Positions 34,760 through 48,854 of a stretch of DNA of 64,000 nt are shown here, piece after piece (the first letter of the stretch is position 1; each line of letters opens with the position of its first letter). Under the pieces are notes generated by a model. The model was given only the letters and a program-made list of their open reading frames with translations. It did no database searches and was not told the origin of the DNA. This DNA is from an uncultured Eubacteriales bacterium. GTDB taxonomy: Bacteria > Bacillota > Clostridia > Oscillospirales > Oscillospiraceae. The stretch lies in contig CAUGSS010000010.1 of assembly GCA_959602365.1 (NCBI GenBank), forward strand, positions 18,135-82,134, in the 5' to 3' direction. The position numbers and the translations under genes are program-made.

Positions 34760-35851
34760 ATGTCTAGCCGCGTATTTCAGAGCGTTGTCCTGCAGTTGAA
34801 AGAGAGTACCAGCCGTACCATCGGTGTCATTGACGCCAATGGCGCCGTGGTGGCCTGCAGTGAGCTTTCCCGTATTGGCGAGACCTTGCCCAACTCAGTG
34901 GAGGCCATCTCTGCGGAGCACGGGGGACTGGTCGTCCAGAATGGAAATACATTTAAAACACTGAACGGTTTGGGAGCCCAGTTCGACTATGCTGTGTTCA
35001 CCTCTGGAGAGGATGACCTGGCCGGGACAATCTGTTCCATGTCTGCGGTGGCCCTGAACGGCGCCAAGACCTACTTCGAGGAGAAGCACGACAAGGCCGC
35101 CTTTGTCAAGAGCATTCTCTCGGACAATATTCTGCTGGGGGATATCTATCTCCGGGCAAAGGAGCTCCACTTCGTCTCCGAGGTGCCCCGGGCGGTTTTC
35201 CTGATCCGCCAGGAGGGCAGCGTGGATGTCTCGGTGATCGACGTGGTGCAGGGACTCTATCCGGATCGCCAGAGCGACTATGTCATTTCGATCAGCGAGA
35301 CCGACGTGGCCCTGGTCAAACAGGTGACCGAGACCACCAACGCCAAGGATCTCTATAAAATTGCCAAGGGAATTGAGGAGACCACCTCCACCGAGCTGAA
35401 GATCAAGGTGGTCATCGGCATCGGCACGGTGGTCAACCATGTGCGGGATCTGGCCCGGGCCTATCAGGAGGCTCAGATGGCCATCGAGGTGGGCAAAGTT
35501 TTTGAGACCGAGCGCAGCGTCATCAACTACGAGAACCTGGGCATCGGCCGGCTGATCTATCAGCTGCCCACCACCCTGTGTGAGATGTTTCTTCAGGAGG
35601 TCTTTAAGAAGAACCCCATTGACTCCCTGGATCAGGAGACCCTGTTCACTATCAACAAGTTCTTTGAAAACAACCTGAACGTCTCCGAGACCGCCCGCAA
35701 GCTCTTTGTCCACCGGAACACCCTGGTCTACCGGCTGGAGAAGATCAAAAAGCTGACCGGACTGGACCTGCGGGAGTTTGACGATGCCATCACCTTCAAG
35801 GTGGCGCTCATGGTCAAGAAGTATCTCACCTCCAGAGGAATCGACCTGTAA
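34760..35851 (+). CDS. CdaR/PucR-family transcriptional regulator
   Basis: 363 residues; ATG 34760 follows GAAAGGAG. An N-terminal sensor domain of the sugar-diacid type (GVIDANGAVVACSELSRIG) is followed by a GGDEF-like middle region (about 130-270) and a PucR-type helix-turn-helix at the end. That last part contains FFENNLNVSETARKLFVHRN, TLVYRLEKIKKLTGLDLR. The family activates genes for sugar acids or purine-related catabolism, but no such genes are adjacent. It is monocistronic, with its own promoter and terminator, so its targets lie elsewhere. Confidence 0.85.
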   Translation: MSSRVFQSVVLQLKESTSRTIGVIDANGAVVACSELSRIGETLPNSVEAISAEHGGLVVQNGNTFKTLNGLGAQFDYAVFTSGEDDLAGTICSMSAVALNGAKTYFEEKHDKAAFVKSILSDNILLGDIYLRAKELHFVSEVPRAVFLIRQEGSVDVSVIDVVQGLYPDRQSDYVISISETDVALVKQVTETTNAKDLYKIAKGIEETTSTELKIKVVIGIGTVVNHVRDLARAYQEAQMAIEVGKVFETERSVINYENLGIGRLIYQLPTTLCEMFLQEVFKKNPIDSLDQETLFTINKFFENNLNVSETARKLFVHRNTLVYRLEKIKKLTGLDLREFDDAITFKVALMVKKYLTSRGIDL

Positions 35852-35921
35852 ACCGCCGACTGCCGCCGCGAATGGGGCGGGGAGGAGCGGAAATCAGTCC
35901 GCATCATATCATGCAGTTTCA

Positions 35922-35957
35922 GCGCGCCGGCACGGCATTCGTGCCGGCGCCGCTTTT
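35922..35957 (+). terminator. Rho-independent terminator after the CdaR-like gene
   Basis: An 11-base perfect GC stem (35924-35934 with 35940-35950) precedes GCTTTTG. It separates the regulator from the ftsEX promoter. Confidence 0.85.
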
Positions 35958-35986
35958 GTCACCGTTTGTGAAAATTTGAAATTAAA

Positions 35987-36015
35987 TTGACATAACTGCA
36001 TAGAACATGTATAAT
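35987..36015 (+). promoter_or_regulatory. Perfect consensus SigA promoter for the ftsEX operon
   Basis: TTGACA and TATAAT are separated by exactly 17 bases, with TG just before the -10. It lies 50 bases before the ftsE ATG. Confidence 0.92.
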
Positions 36016-36064
36016 AACCACTGTATTTGGGTGTTACAATCAACCGATATAACGAGGGATCCAT

Positions 36065-36778
36065 ATGATTCGTTTCAGTAATGTGAAAAAGACCTATCCC
36101 AACGGAACCCAGGCGCTGCGGGGATTGTCCTTTGAGCTGAAGGACGGCGAGTTTGCCTTCCTGGTGGGACCATCCGGCGCGGGCAAGAGCACCATCCTCA
36201 GCCTGCTCACGGCGGAGGAGCCCATCTCCAGCGGCAACCTGATGGTGAACGGATACAATCTCAACACCATCCGCCCCCGGCAGGTGCCCTATCTGCGGCG
36301 CAGCCTGGGGATTGTATTCCAGGACTTCCGCCTGATTGAGAAAAAGACAGTGTTTGAAAACATGTCCTTCATCATGCGGATTATCGGGGCCTCGCCCCGG
36401 GAGATGCGCCGCCGCATCCCCTATGTGCTGGAGCTGGTTGGGCTGGAGGATAAGATCAACAGCTATCCCGGCGAGCTCTCCGGCGGCGAGCAGCAGCGGG
36501 TGGCCATCGCCCGGGCGCTGGTGAACAACCCCAGCACCATCATCGCCGACGAGCCCACGGGTAACCTGGACCCGGAGCGCTCCCTGGAGATCATGACCCT
36601 CCTGGAGCGGATCAATGCCCTGGGCACCACCATGCTGGTGGTCACCCACGAAAAGGCCCTGGTAAACCATTTCAATAAACGAGTGATCCATATCAAGGAC
36701 GGCGTGGTCGTCGGTGATGAGGAGGACGGATTCTACATCTATGAGAACACAGACAAAGAAGAGAAGAAAGAGCCGTAA
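36065..36778 (+). CDS. ftsE: Cell division ATP-binding protein FtsE
   Basis: 237 residues. An ABC ATPase with Walker A GPSGAGKS (35-42), the signature [15 protein letters not shown] and Walker [13 protein letters not shown]. FtsE pairs with FtsX and transmits ATP-driven movement to a periplasmic or extracellular peptidoglycan hydrolase at the division septum or side wall. The downstream genes are exactly those partners: ftsX overlaps the end of this gene and a PcsB-like hydrolase lies two genes on. The C-terminus (from about 220) is a short acidic and basic tail. Confidence 0.96.
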   Translation: MIRFSNVKKTYPNGTQALRGLSFELKDGEFAFLVGPSGAGKSTILSLLTAEEPISSGNLMVNGYNLNTIRPRQVPYLRRSLGIVFQDFRLIEKKTVFENMSFIMRIIGASPREMRRRIPYVLELVGLEDKINSYPGELSGGEQQRVAIARALVNNPSTIIADEPTGNLDPERSLEIMTLLERINALGTTMLVVTHEKALVNHFNKRVIHIKDGVVVGDEEDGFYIYENTDKEEKKEP

Positions 36779-37658
36779 TTTCGGCTATTATGTGCAGGAG
36801 GGCCTCAGAGGCCTTCTGAGCCACGCCTTTATGTCCATTGCCGCCATCATCATCATTGCCGCCTGTCTGCTGATCACCGGCAGCTTCTCTTTGGTGGCCC
36901 TCAATATCCAGTACAATCTGGAGGGCCTGATGGCGGAAAACGAGTTTTTGGCCTATGTGGATGACACCCTCACCGAGGAGCAGGCCCGTGCCCTTCAGTC
37001 CCAGATTGAGAGCGTCCCCAATGTGGCCAACGTCACCTTTATCAGCGCAGAAGAGGCGAAGAACTCCTATCTGGAAGATCTGGGGGCTGACGACGACCTG
37101 TACTCCAGTTTGCCCTCCTCGGTGCTGCGCCACCGCTATTCCATCAGCGTGGATGATCTCAACCTGTTGTCAGAAACCATCCAGGGAGTTATGAGCATCA
37201 GCGGGATTGCAGATTATTCCGCCGCCCAGGACGTGGCCAACGGCTTTATCAGCGTGCGCAACGTGGTTACAGTGGTCACCATCGGTATGGTGGCGGTGCT
37301 GCTGGTGATCTCGCTGTTCATCATCTCCAATGCCATCAAGCTGGCAACCCTGTCCCGCCAGGAGGAGATCGCCATTATGAAGATGTGCGGTGCCACCAAC
37401 GGCTTTATCCGGATGCCCTTTGTCATCGAGGGCATTGTGCTGGGCCTGGTGAGCGCGATCCTGGGATTTGCCTGCCAGTGGGGCATTTATGAGCTGCTGA
37501 TCAATACCATCCGCGGTTCCGCCGGGATGGAGCAGCTGGTGGATATGATTCCCTTCACCCAGATAGCACCCATTATGGGAGCAATCTTTGCCGGAGTCGG
37601 ACTGATTGTGGGCGTCTGCGGCAGCCTGTTCACCATCCGGAAGTACCTCCAGGTCTGA
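36741..37658 (+). CDS. ftsX: Cell division membrane protein FtsX
   Basis: 305 residues if started at ATG 36741, which gives [21 protein letters not shown], a typical FtsX N-terminus. An upstream ATG (36714) is also in frame, and the ribosome site (GGAGG at 36721) is rather far, so the start is uncertain. Four transmembrane helices are visible: one after the basic N-terminus, and three in the last 140 residues. The extracellular loop between helices 1 and 2 would contact the hydrolase. It overlaps ftsE by 38 bases. Confidence 0.93.
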   Translation: MRTQTKKRRKSRNFGYYVQEGLRGLLSHAFMSIAAIIIIAACLLITGSFSLVALNIQYNLEGLMAENEFLAYVDDTLTEEQARALQSQIESVPNVANVTFISAEEAKNSYLEDLGADDDLYSSLPSSVLRHRYSISVDDLNLLSETIQGVMSISGIADYSAAQDVANGFISVRNVVTVVTIGMVAVLLVISLFIISNAIKLATLSRQEEIAIMKMCGATNGFIRMPFVIEGIVLGLVSAILGFACQWGIYELLINTIRGSAGMEQLVDMIPFTQIAPIMGAIFAGVGLIVGVCGSLFTIRKYLQV

Positions 37659-37674
37659 TGAGAGGGGTTCACCA

Positions 37675-37800
37675 GTGAGCAAAAAGCACGATAAGTACGG
37701 TTGGGATAAGCGCAGAATTCTGGTGGCCGCCGTGGCCGGCGGAATGGCATTGCTGCTGCTGGTGCCCATCGTCATGCAGATTTTTATCCTGGCAGTTTGA
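37675..37800 (+). CDS. 41-residue single-pass membrane protein in the ftsEX operon
   Basis: GTG 37675 follows GAGAGGGG at good spacing. The protein starts SKKHDKYGWDKRR, a basic cytoplasmic stretch, and continues with one hydrophobic helix (AAVAGGMALLLLVPIVMQIF) to the end. It sits 16 bases after ftsX and 44 bases before the hydrolase gene, with nothing else in that space. Its topology and position suggest a small accessory subunit of FtsEX or of hydrolase export. I know no named family for it. Confidence 0.65.
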   Translation: MSKKHDKYGWDKRRILVAAVAGGMALLLLVPIVMQIFILAV

Positions 37801-37844
37801 ACGATTTGAGAGATTAGAGCTGTGTTGAAGGAGGGACAAATCCG

Positions 37845-39101
37845 ATGAGACATTTCGCTGAAACAAGGGAGCACTTCCGTCTGAGGCGGATGATTCCGGG
37901 TGTGTTGGCTGCGCTGACTGCCGCTGCCCTGCTCTTTGGGTCTGCCGGTACCGCATGGGCGGCCAGTTCGGAACAGCTGGACCGCCTGAAGGATCAGGCC
38001 AGCGAGCTGGAAACCCAGGAGGATTCCCTCCAGGGCCAGCTGGACGAGTTGGAGAACCAGGCCAACTCCAAGCTGGAGGAGAAGGCGCTGCTGGAGCAGC
38101 AGATCTCGGTGCTCTCCGCGCAGATTGCCAATACAGAGGCGCTGATTGCCGAATATGACGTGCAGATCGCCCAGACCCAGACAGAGCTGGAGGAAGCCCA
38201 GGCCAAGGAGGCCGAGTATTACCAGCTGTTCTGTGAGCGGTTCCGGGATATGGAGGAGCAGGGGTCTGTGACCTATTGGTCCATCCTCTTTGGCTCTGCC
38301 AGTTTTACCGACCTGCTGGACCGTCTCAATTTTGTGGGCGATGTGATGGACTATGACCAGCAGATGGTGGAGGCGCTGGGCGAGGCCCGCCAGGCGGTGG
38401 CCGACGCCAAAGCCGCGCTGGAAACCAGCCAGGCGGAGCAGCAGGCGGCCAAGGCCGCCCTGGAAGAGCAGCAGAGTGCGCTGGCCGCGGATGAGGCGGC
38501 GGTGGACGCCGCGATTGCGGAGATCAACAGCCAGGCGGACGTCTATGAGAGCCAGCTGGCTGAGCTGACGGCCCAGGCCGCAGAACTGGACGAGCAGATC
38601 GCCGCGGCGCAGAAGGCGTATGACGACCAGGTGGCGGCGGAAGAGGCAGCCAAGGATAACGCGTCGAATTCCGGCGGGTCCGGCTCCTCGGGCAGCGCCT
38701 CCTCCGGCTCCGGGCGGATCAGCATGGTTTGGCCCTGTTCCAGCACCCGCATTACATCCAATTTCGGATACCGCGACAGCCCGACGGCGGGAGCCTCTTC
38801 CTACCATCAGGGCATTGATATCGGCGCCTCCTCCGGCAGCCCCATCTATGCGGCGGCCAGCGGAACCGTCACTGAGGCGGGATACAGCTCCTCCCGGGGC
38901 AACTATATGGTGATCTCCCACGGCAGCGGGGTCAGCACCGTGTACATGCACTGCAGCGCGCTCTATGTCAGCGCAGGGGACTCGGTCTCCCAGGGCGAGA
39001 CCATTGCCGCAGTGGGCAGCACCGGCATTTCCACCGGGCCGCACCTGCACTTTGGCGTGATTGAGGACGGGGTCTATGTGAATCCCAGAAATTACGTCTG
39101 A
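37845..39101 (+). CDS. PcsB/EnvC-like peptidoglycan hydrolase with LytM (M23) domain
   Basis: 418 residues; ATG 37845 follows GAAGGAGG. A signal peptide (about 1-40) is followed by a long coiled coil (about 45-270) with a break around residues 140-165, then a Gly/Ser linker and an M23 domain (about 295-418). The zinc ligands are visible in YHQGIDIG (HxxxD) and GPHLHFG (HxH), so it may be an active endopeptidase rather than only an activator. In FtsEX systems the coiled coil contacts FtsX, which releases the hydrolase. It is the last gene of the operon and a strong terminator follows. Confidence 0.92.
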   Translation: MRHFAETREHFRLRRMIPGVLAALTAAALLFGSAGTAWAASSEQLDRLKDQASELETQEDSLQGQLDELENQANSKLEEKALLEQQISVLSAQIANTEALIAEYDVQIAQTQTELEEAQAKEAEYYQLFCERFRDMEEQGSVTYWSILFGSASFTDLLDRLNFVGDVMDYDQQMVEALGEARQAVADAKAALETSQAEQQAAKAALEEQQSALAADEAAVDAAIAEINSQADVYESQLAELTAQAAELDEQIAAAQKAYDDQVAAEEAAKDNASNSGGSGSSGSASSGSGRISMVWPCSSTRITSNFGYRDSPTAGASSYHQGIDIGASSGSPIYAAASGTVTEAGYSSSRGNYMVISHGSGVSTVYMHCSALYVSAGDSVSQGETIAAVGSTGISTGPHLHFGVIEDGVYVNPRNYV

Positions 39102-39115
39102 TAACAGAGAACAGC

Positions 39116-39148
39116 AAAAAGGACGTGCCCGGCGGCACGTCCTTTTTT
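39116..39148. terminator. Bidirectional terminator between the ftsEX operon and gdhA
   Basis: A perfect stem with A-run before and T-run after (39116-39129 with 39134-39147, loop CGGC) works on both strands of these convergent genes. Confidence 0.93.
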
Positions 39149-39150
39149 AT

Positions 39151-39184
39151 GGGATTGCCCGAAGCATTTGCTTCGGGCAATCCC
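39151..39184. repeat. Second long hairpin before gdhA end
   Basis: A 16-base perfect inverted repeat (39151-39166 with 39169-39184) just beyond the bidirectional terminator. On the plus strand it is followed by CTCTTTTTC, so it may be a backup terminator. Confidence 0.75.
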
Positions 39185-39206
39185 TCTCTTTTTCAGTTGG
39201 CTTTTC

Positions 39207-40622
<1,416 letters not shown>

Positions 40623-40671
40623 TCAGGAAGAAATGACCCGTGTACGCAAGGCCCCCTTGCCTTGCCCTGTC

Positions 40672-40700
40672 ATTATAGCGCGATTGAAAGAGAAATACAA
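40672..40700 (-). promoter_or_regulatory. SigA promoter for gdhA
   Basis: Minus strand: TTGTAT, 17-base spacer, perfect TATAAT. It leaves an untranslated leader of about 110 bases before the ATG, in which no known riboswitch was recognised. Confidence 0.8.
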
Positions 40701-40763
40701 CATTTAATTCATTTTTTTCTAAAAAGAACAATATTATGCAAAAAAACATAGGGTAAATGAATA

Positions 40764-40806
40764 AACTTGCGGTTCCGGCTGCGTTTTTCAGCCGGAACTG
40801 CAAGTT
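40764..40806 (-). terminator. Terminator after the thioesterase gene
   Basis: An 18-base stem with one G-U pair (40764-40781 with 40789-40806) lies 14 bases beyond the thioesterase stop, with a T-rich tract on the minus strand. Confidence 0.75.
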
Positions 40807-40819
40807 CTCCTGCGAAATA

Positions 40820-41284
40820 TCAGTCCTCTTCCACCGCCGCTGCGGTATAGTGCACCCCGGTGCCGGTGGCAAAGGGCTTGTTTTTCCGGCCCTCCTGCCA
40901 GGCCCGGGCGCTGACGTAGGCCATGTTTTTCCCCGCGTGCACGGCGCTGGCCTGCACATAAATCCGCTGCCCCATCAGACCGGGACGGGGGTAGCACAGC
41001 TGAAGCGAGACGCAGGGGTTCTGCTTCATGCCGGCGCAGTACCAGGCCAGCGCATTGATGCTCATGCTGATGGCTTCGGCGATGACACCCCCGTGAATGG
41101 CGCCGCTGGGGTTGCGCATCCAACTCTGGGTTTCAAAGGCAAAGGTCAGGGTTTTTGCCGCCTCGTCGCAGTGGATCAGCTCCGGCTGCATCTGGCCGCT
41201 GAAGGTGTTGGGGGCCTCTACCGGCACCCGCTGGGCAAAGAATTTCAGCGCTTCTTCCATACTCATCTGGTTGGTCTCGGGCAT
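40820..41284 (-). CDS. Hotdog-fold acyl-CoA thioesterase, PaaI-like
   Basis: 154 residues from ATG 41284, which has AAAGGAG nine bases upstream; the GTG three codons earlier directly abuts that site. The hotdog motif RNPSGAIHGGVIAEAIS carries the conserved His-Gly-Gly and acidic residue of the PaaI/YbgC-like group. Such enzymes hydrolyse acyl- or aryl-CoA thioesters. The substrate is not readable, and no CoA pathway gene is adjacent. Monocistronic, with its own terminator. Confidence 0.85.
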   Translation of the reverse strand: MPETNQMSMEEALKFFAQRVPVEAPNTFSGQMQPELIHCDEAAKTLTFAFETQSWMRNPSGAIHGGVIAEAISMSINALAWYCAGMKQNPCVSLQLCYPRPGLMGQRIYVQASAVHAGKNMAYVSARAWQEGRKNKPFATGTGVHYTAAAVEED

Positions 41285-41377
41285 GAGGGGCACTCCTTTG
41301 GGATGAATTTGCGGGCATACAGAGCGGATTGCCGCAGAGTTTGGCCTGCGGCAGGACTGAGCGGCTTGCCTTGTAAA

Positions 41378-41386
41378 ATTATAGCA
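41378..41386 (-). promoter_or_regulatory. Extended -10 promoter for the thioesterase gene
   Basis: Minus strand TGCTATAAT is a perfect extended -10; the -35 region (TTTTCT) is weak. It lies about 94 bases before the ATG. Confidence 0.6.
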
Positions 41387-41428
41387 CGCAGGTCAGAAAA
41401 AGAAAAGCCGGGATCGGGCAAAAAAGGC

Positions 41429-41457
41429 TTTACATTGATGATTTAGTGTGCTACTAT
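41429..41457 (+). promoter_or_regulatory. SigA promoter for the amino-acid ABC transporter
   Basis: TTTACA, 17-base spacer, TACTAT, 45 bases before the ATG of the binding protein gene. Confidence 0.7.
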
Positions 41458-41501
41458 ACTACAGTAATTTGCTTTTATGAGACAGAGGAGGATTTTGTCG
41501 T

Positions 41502-42350
41502 ATGAAGAGACACGCTAAGTTGCTTGCTCTGGTTTTGGCGCTGGCTATGGCGCTGGCGCTGGCGGCCTGCGGCGGAAACAGCAGCGGCGGAAACAGCAGC
41601 AGTGGAAACGGCAGCGGCGGAAACAGCGGCGGCAGCACTGAGGATATGGTATATGCGGTGGAGGCCGGATCTGCCGGCGAGGCCGCCGCCCTGGAGAACG
41701 GCTGGGAGGTCAACTCTGTGGACAGCCAGGCCCGGGCCCTGATGGAGGTGGAGGCGGGCACCTCGGATGCCGCCGTGATCGACCTGCTGATGGCCAGCGC
41801 CATGGTGGGGGAGGGGACCAGCTATCCGGACCTGACCTATACCGATGAGCTCACCACCGAGGAGTACGGCGTGGGCTGCCGGAAGGGCAGCGATCTGGCC
41901 CGTTACATCAATACGTTCTTTGCGGACAGCTATGCCGACGGCACCATGCAGCAGATCGCTGAGACCTATGGCCTGGAGGACGCGCTGCTGGAACAGGGCG
42001 AGGCAGAGACCTTCACCCCGGATGAGAGCGACAGCGATGTGACCTATATCCAGGAGAAGGGCACCCTGGTGGTGGGTATCACCGACTTTGAGCCCATGGA
42101 CTACAAGGATGAGAACGGCGAATGGATTGGCTTTGACGCGGACCTGGCCCGGGCGCTGGCCGAAGAGCTGGGGGTGGAGATCCAGTTTGTGGAGATCGAC
42201 TGGGACAACAAGATCTTTGAGCTGGACTCCAAGAGCATCGACGTGGTCTGGAACGGCATGACCCTCACCGATGAGGTCACCAACTCCCTAGAGTGCACCA
42301 ATGCCTACTGCCACAACGCCCAGGTCGTTGTGATTCCGGCGGAGGGATAA
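41502..42350 (+). CDS. Circularly permuted amino-acid-binding lipoprotein (ABC transporter)
   Basis: 282 residues. A lipoprotein signal ends at LAAC (Cys23), followed by a Gly/Ser/Asn linker (24-46). The family-3 solute-binding domain is present, but its halves are swapped. Residues 48-165 correspond to what is normally the second half (VYAVEAGSAGEAAAL, SQARALMEVEAGTSDAAVID, TEEYGVGCRKGSDLARYIN). Residues 184-280 correspond to the normal first half (KGTLVVGITDFEPMDYKDENG, FDADLARALAEELGVEI, SIDVVWNGMTLTDEV, NAQVVVI). A 17-residue acidic linker joins the old C-terminus to the old N-terminus. Both lobes are complete, so a working polar amino-acid binder is expected. Permease and ATPase genes follow directly. 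The ligand is unknown. Confidence 0.88.
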   Translation: MKRHAKLLALVLALAMALALAACGGNSSGGNSSSGNGSGGNSGGSTEDMVYAVEAGSAGEAAALENGWEVNSVDSQARALMEVEAGTSDAAVIDLLMASAMVGEGTSYPDLTYTDELTTEEYGVGCRKGSDLARYINTFFADSYADGTMQQIAETYGLEDALLEQGEAETFTPDESDSDVTYIQEKGTLVVGITDFEPMDYKDENGEWIGFDADLARALAEELGVEIQFVEIDWDNKIFELDSKSIDVVWNGMTLTDEVTNSLECTNAYCHNAQVVVIPAEG

Positions 42351-42377
42351 GGGGTTCGCCATTGCCGCTGATATCGA

Positions 42378-42408
42378 CAAAGGCAGAGGGGCTGACCCTC
42401 TGCCTTTG
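42378..42408 (+). promoter_or_regulatory. Intercistronic hairpin between binding protein and permease genes
   Basis: A 13-base perfect stem (42378-42390 with 42396-42408) with loop GCTGA and no T-run. Such hairpins commonly stabilise the binding-protein mRNA or reduce readthrough, so more binding protein than permease is made. Confidence 0.75.
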
Positions 42409-42453
42409 AGGCGTTAAATCCGCTGCTTGCCAGCGTACGAAGGAGAAGTTGAA

Positions 42454-43161
42454 ATGTTTTGGACGGTAACGCTCTCTTTGCTGGAGGGACTGGTGGTCTT
42501 GCTCCGGATCTTTGCAATGACCCTGCTCTTTTCCCTCCCGCTGGGCCTGCTCATCGCCTTCGGCAGCATGAGCAAATGGGCGCCCCTGCGCGCCCTGCGC
42601 CACAAACACCCCAAACTGGCTGCGTTCCGGCCGGTGAGCGGGCTGTTCAACCTGATCGTCTGGGTGATCCGGGGCACCCCGCTGATGCTGCAGCTCATCA
42701 TCATCTACTACGGCCCCGGGATGTGGTTTGACAACAACATCTGGGGCGGCGGCAGCGGCGGCCGCCTGACCGCCTGTATCGTGGCCTTTGTCATCAACTA
42801 CGCCTGCTACTTCTCGGTCATCTACCGGGGCGGCATTGAGGGCGTGCCCGTGGGCCAGCGGGAGGCGGGGGAAGTGCTGGGTATGAAGCGCAGCCAAATC
42901 TTCTTTAAGATCACCCTGCTCCAGATGGTCAAGCGCATCGTCCCCCCGATGTCCAACGAGATCATCACCCTGGTTAAGGACACCTCCCTGGCCCAGATCA
43001 TCGCCATCAGCGAGCTGATCATGCGGGGCGACAAATTTATGAAGTCGGACGGCATCACCTGGCCGCTGTTCTACACCGGCCTGTTTTACCTGCTGGTCAA
43101 CGGCGTTCTCACCATCATCTTCAACCTCATTGAGAAGAAGATGGACTACTTCAAGGTGTAA
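42454..43161 (+). CDS. Amino-acid ABC transporter permease
   Basis: 235 residues from ATG 42454 (AAGGAG eight bases before). About five membrane helices are present. The HisM/GlnP-type motif FNLIVWVIRGTPLMLQL occurs near residue 70, and the ATPase-coupling EAA loop reads REAGEVLGMKRSQIFFKI. The protein is a single-domain permease, so it probably forms a homodimer. It is 103 bases after the binding-protein gene (hairpin between) and 15 bases before the ATPase gene. It moves a polar amino acid inward. Confidence 0.93.
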   Translation: MFWTVTLSLLEGLVVLLRIFAMTLLFSLPLGLLIAFGSMSKWAPLRALRHKHPKLAAFRPVSGLFNLIVWVIRGTPLMLQLIIIYYGPGMWFDNNIWGGGSGGRLTACIVAFVINYACYFSVIYRGGIEGVPVGQREAGEVLGMKRSQIFFKITLLQMVKRIVPPMSNEIITLVKDTSLAQIIAISELIMRGDKFMKSDGITWPLFYTGLFYLLVNGVLTIIFNLIEKKMDYFKV

Positions 43162-43176
43162 GGAGGGGAGAGAAGA

Positions 43177-43962
43177 ATGGCGATTCTGGAAGTGCAGGGA
43201 CTGCGCAAGTCCTTCGGAGATCTGGAAGTGCTCAAAGGCATTGACCTCTCCCTGGAGCAGGGGCGGGTGCTCTCCATCATCGGGTCCTCTGGCAGCGGAA
43301 AGACCACCCTGCTGCGGTGCATCAACCTGCTGGAGCGGCCCACAGCGGGCAAGGTGACGGTCAACGGCACCACTCTCTTCGACGCCTCTGACCCCGCCGG
43401 AAGCTGGGAGAAGGACCTGCGGAAGAAACGGCTCCATCTGGGCTTTGTGTTCCAGTCGTTCAACCTGTTTCCCCAGTACACCGCCCTGCAAAATGTGATG
43501 CTGGCCCCGGAGCTGCTGGCCCGGGAGCAGCCCGACTACAAGCGGGAGCACAAGGCCATCCGGGAGCGGCTCCGCCAAGAGGCGGCGGGCTATCTGGCTC
43601 GGGTAGGACTGGAGGACAAGCTGGACTATTACCCCCATCAGCTCTCCGGCGGTCAGCAGCAGCGGGTGGCCATCGCCCGGGCGCTGGCCATGAAACCGGA
43701 TATTCTCTGCTTTGACGAGCCCACCTCTGCGCTGGACCCGGAGCTCACCGGCGAGGTGCTGAAAGTGATCCGCTCCCTGGCGGACCAGAGGACCACCATG
43801 CTCATCGTCACCCACGAGATGGCCTTTGCCCGGGACGTGGCGGATCAGGTGGTCTTTATGGACGGCGGTGTGGTGGTGGAACAGGGAGACCCCGAGGAGA
43901 TCATCAATCACCCCAAGGAGGAACGGACCCGCCAGTTTCTGGCCCGGTTCAGCCAGCAGTGA
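43177..43962 (+). CDS. Amino-acid ABC transporter ATP-binding protein
   Basis: 261 residues; ATG 43177 follows AAGGAGGGG. Walker A is GSSGSGKTT, the signature [17 protein letters not shown], Walker [15 protein letters not shown], and the H-loop is in IVTHEMAF. It belongs to the GlnQ/HisP subgroup that energises polar amino-acid uptake. A region of about 30 residues between Q-loop and signature (around [18 protein letters not shown]) is somewhat longer than in E. coli GlnQ. It is last in the three-gene transporter operon. Confidence 0.95.
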   Translation: MAILEVQGLRKSFGDLEVLKGIDLSLEQGRVLSIIGSSGSGKTTLLRCINLLERPTAGKVTVNGTTLFDASDPAGSWEKDLRKKRLHLGFVFQSFNLFPQYTALQNVMLAPELLAREQPDYKREHKAIRERLRQEAAGYLARVGLEDKLDYYPHQLSGGQQQRVAIARALAMKPDILCFDEPTSALDPELTGEVLKVIRSLADQRTTMLIVTHEMAFARDVADQVVFMDGGVVVEQGDPEEIINHPKEERTRQFLARFSQQ

Positions 43963-44044
43963 GAGATTGGCCGGGCACAAAACGGCGCCGCGGGCCGCGC
44001 ACCATTTGCGGCGGCTGGCGCTGGCATAAATGGAAAGAAAGACA

Positions 44045-44082
44045 GAGAGCGGGTCTGCAGCACAGGCTGCAGACCCGCTCTC
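44045..44082. terminator. Terminator between the ABC operon and the convergent atp operon
   Basis: A 17-base perfect stem (44045-44061 with 44066-44082) with loop ACAG. The minus-strand side is followed by TCTTTCTTT, fitting the end of the atp operon. Confidence 0.8.
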
Positions 44083-44113
44083 CACTTGCGTTCGCGCCTT
44101 GTACGGCGCCGAG

Positions 44114-44530
44114 TCACATCTTTTGATGATTGGCCTTCTGGGCCACTTTCAGCCGGGCCATGGCACGGCTCAGAGCGGCCTCCGCCCTGGCCACGCTGTG
44201 GGCGTCCTGGTGGGCCTGAATCTGGGCCTCCGCCCGCTCTTTGGCGGCCCGGGCCCGGACCGCGTCGATCTCGGAGGCCAGTTCGGCAAAGTCCACCAGA
44301 ATGGTGACCTTGTCTCCCGCCACCCGGGCCATGCCGTCTCCCACGGCCAGCACCTGGGTCTCTCCGTTGACGGTGAAGCGGAGCTCCCCGGCGGTGACGG
44401 CGTAGACGGTGGGGACGTGGTTGGCCAGAATGCCCACCATGCCGTCCAGAGTGGTGAATACCAGGGATTCGCAGGGGCCGGTGTAGAAGTCCCGGCGGAT
44501 GGCCGAGATTCTCAGATTAAACGTTTTCAT
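44114..44530 (-). CDS. atpC: ATP synthase F1 epsilon subunit
   Basis: 138 residues. The N-terminal beta sandwich (LRISAIRRDFYTGPCESLVF, MVGILANHVPTVYAVTAGEL) and two C-terminal helices fit the family, with length typical for Firmicutes. Epsilon sits on the rotor with gamma and regulates ATPase activity by its C-terminal helices. It is the last gene of the atp operon, 16 bases after atpD, and the terminator at 44045 follows. Confidence 0.95.
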   Translation of the reverse strand: MKTFNLRISAIRRDFYTGPCESLVFTTLDGMVGILANHVPTVYAVTAGELRFTVNGETQVLAVGDGMARVAGDKVTILVDFAELASEIDAVRARAAKERAEAQIQAHQDAHSVARAEAALSRAMARLKVAQKANHQKM

Positions 44531-44546
44531 GCTGCACCCCGCAAGC

Positions 44547-46846
<2,300 letters not shown>

Positions 46847-46850
46847 GAGA

Positions 46851-48846
<1,996 letters not shown>

Positions 48847-48854
<8 letters not shown>

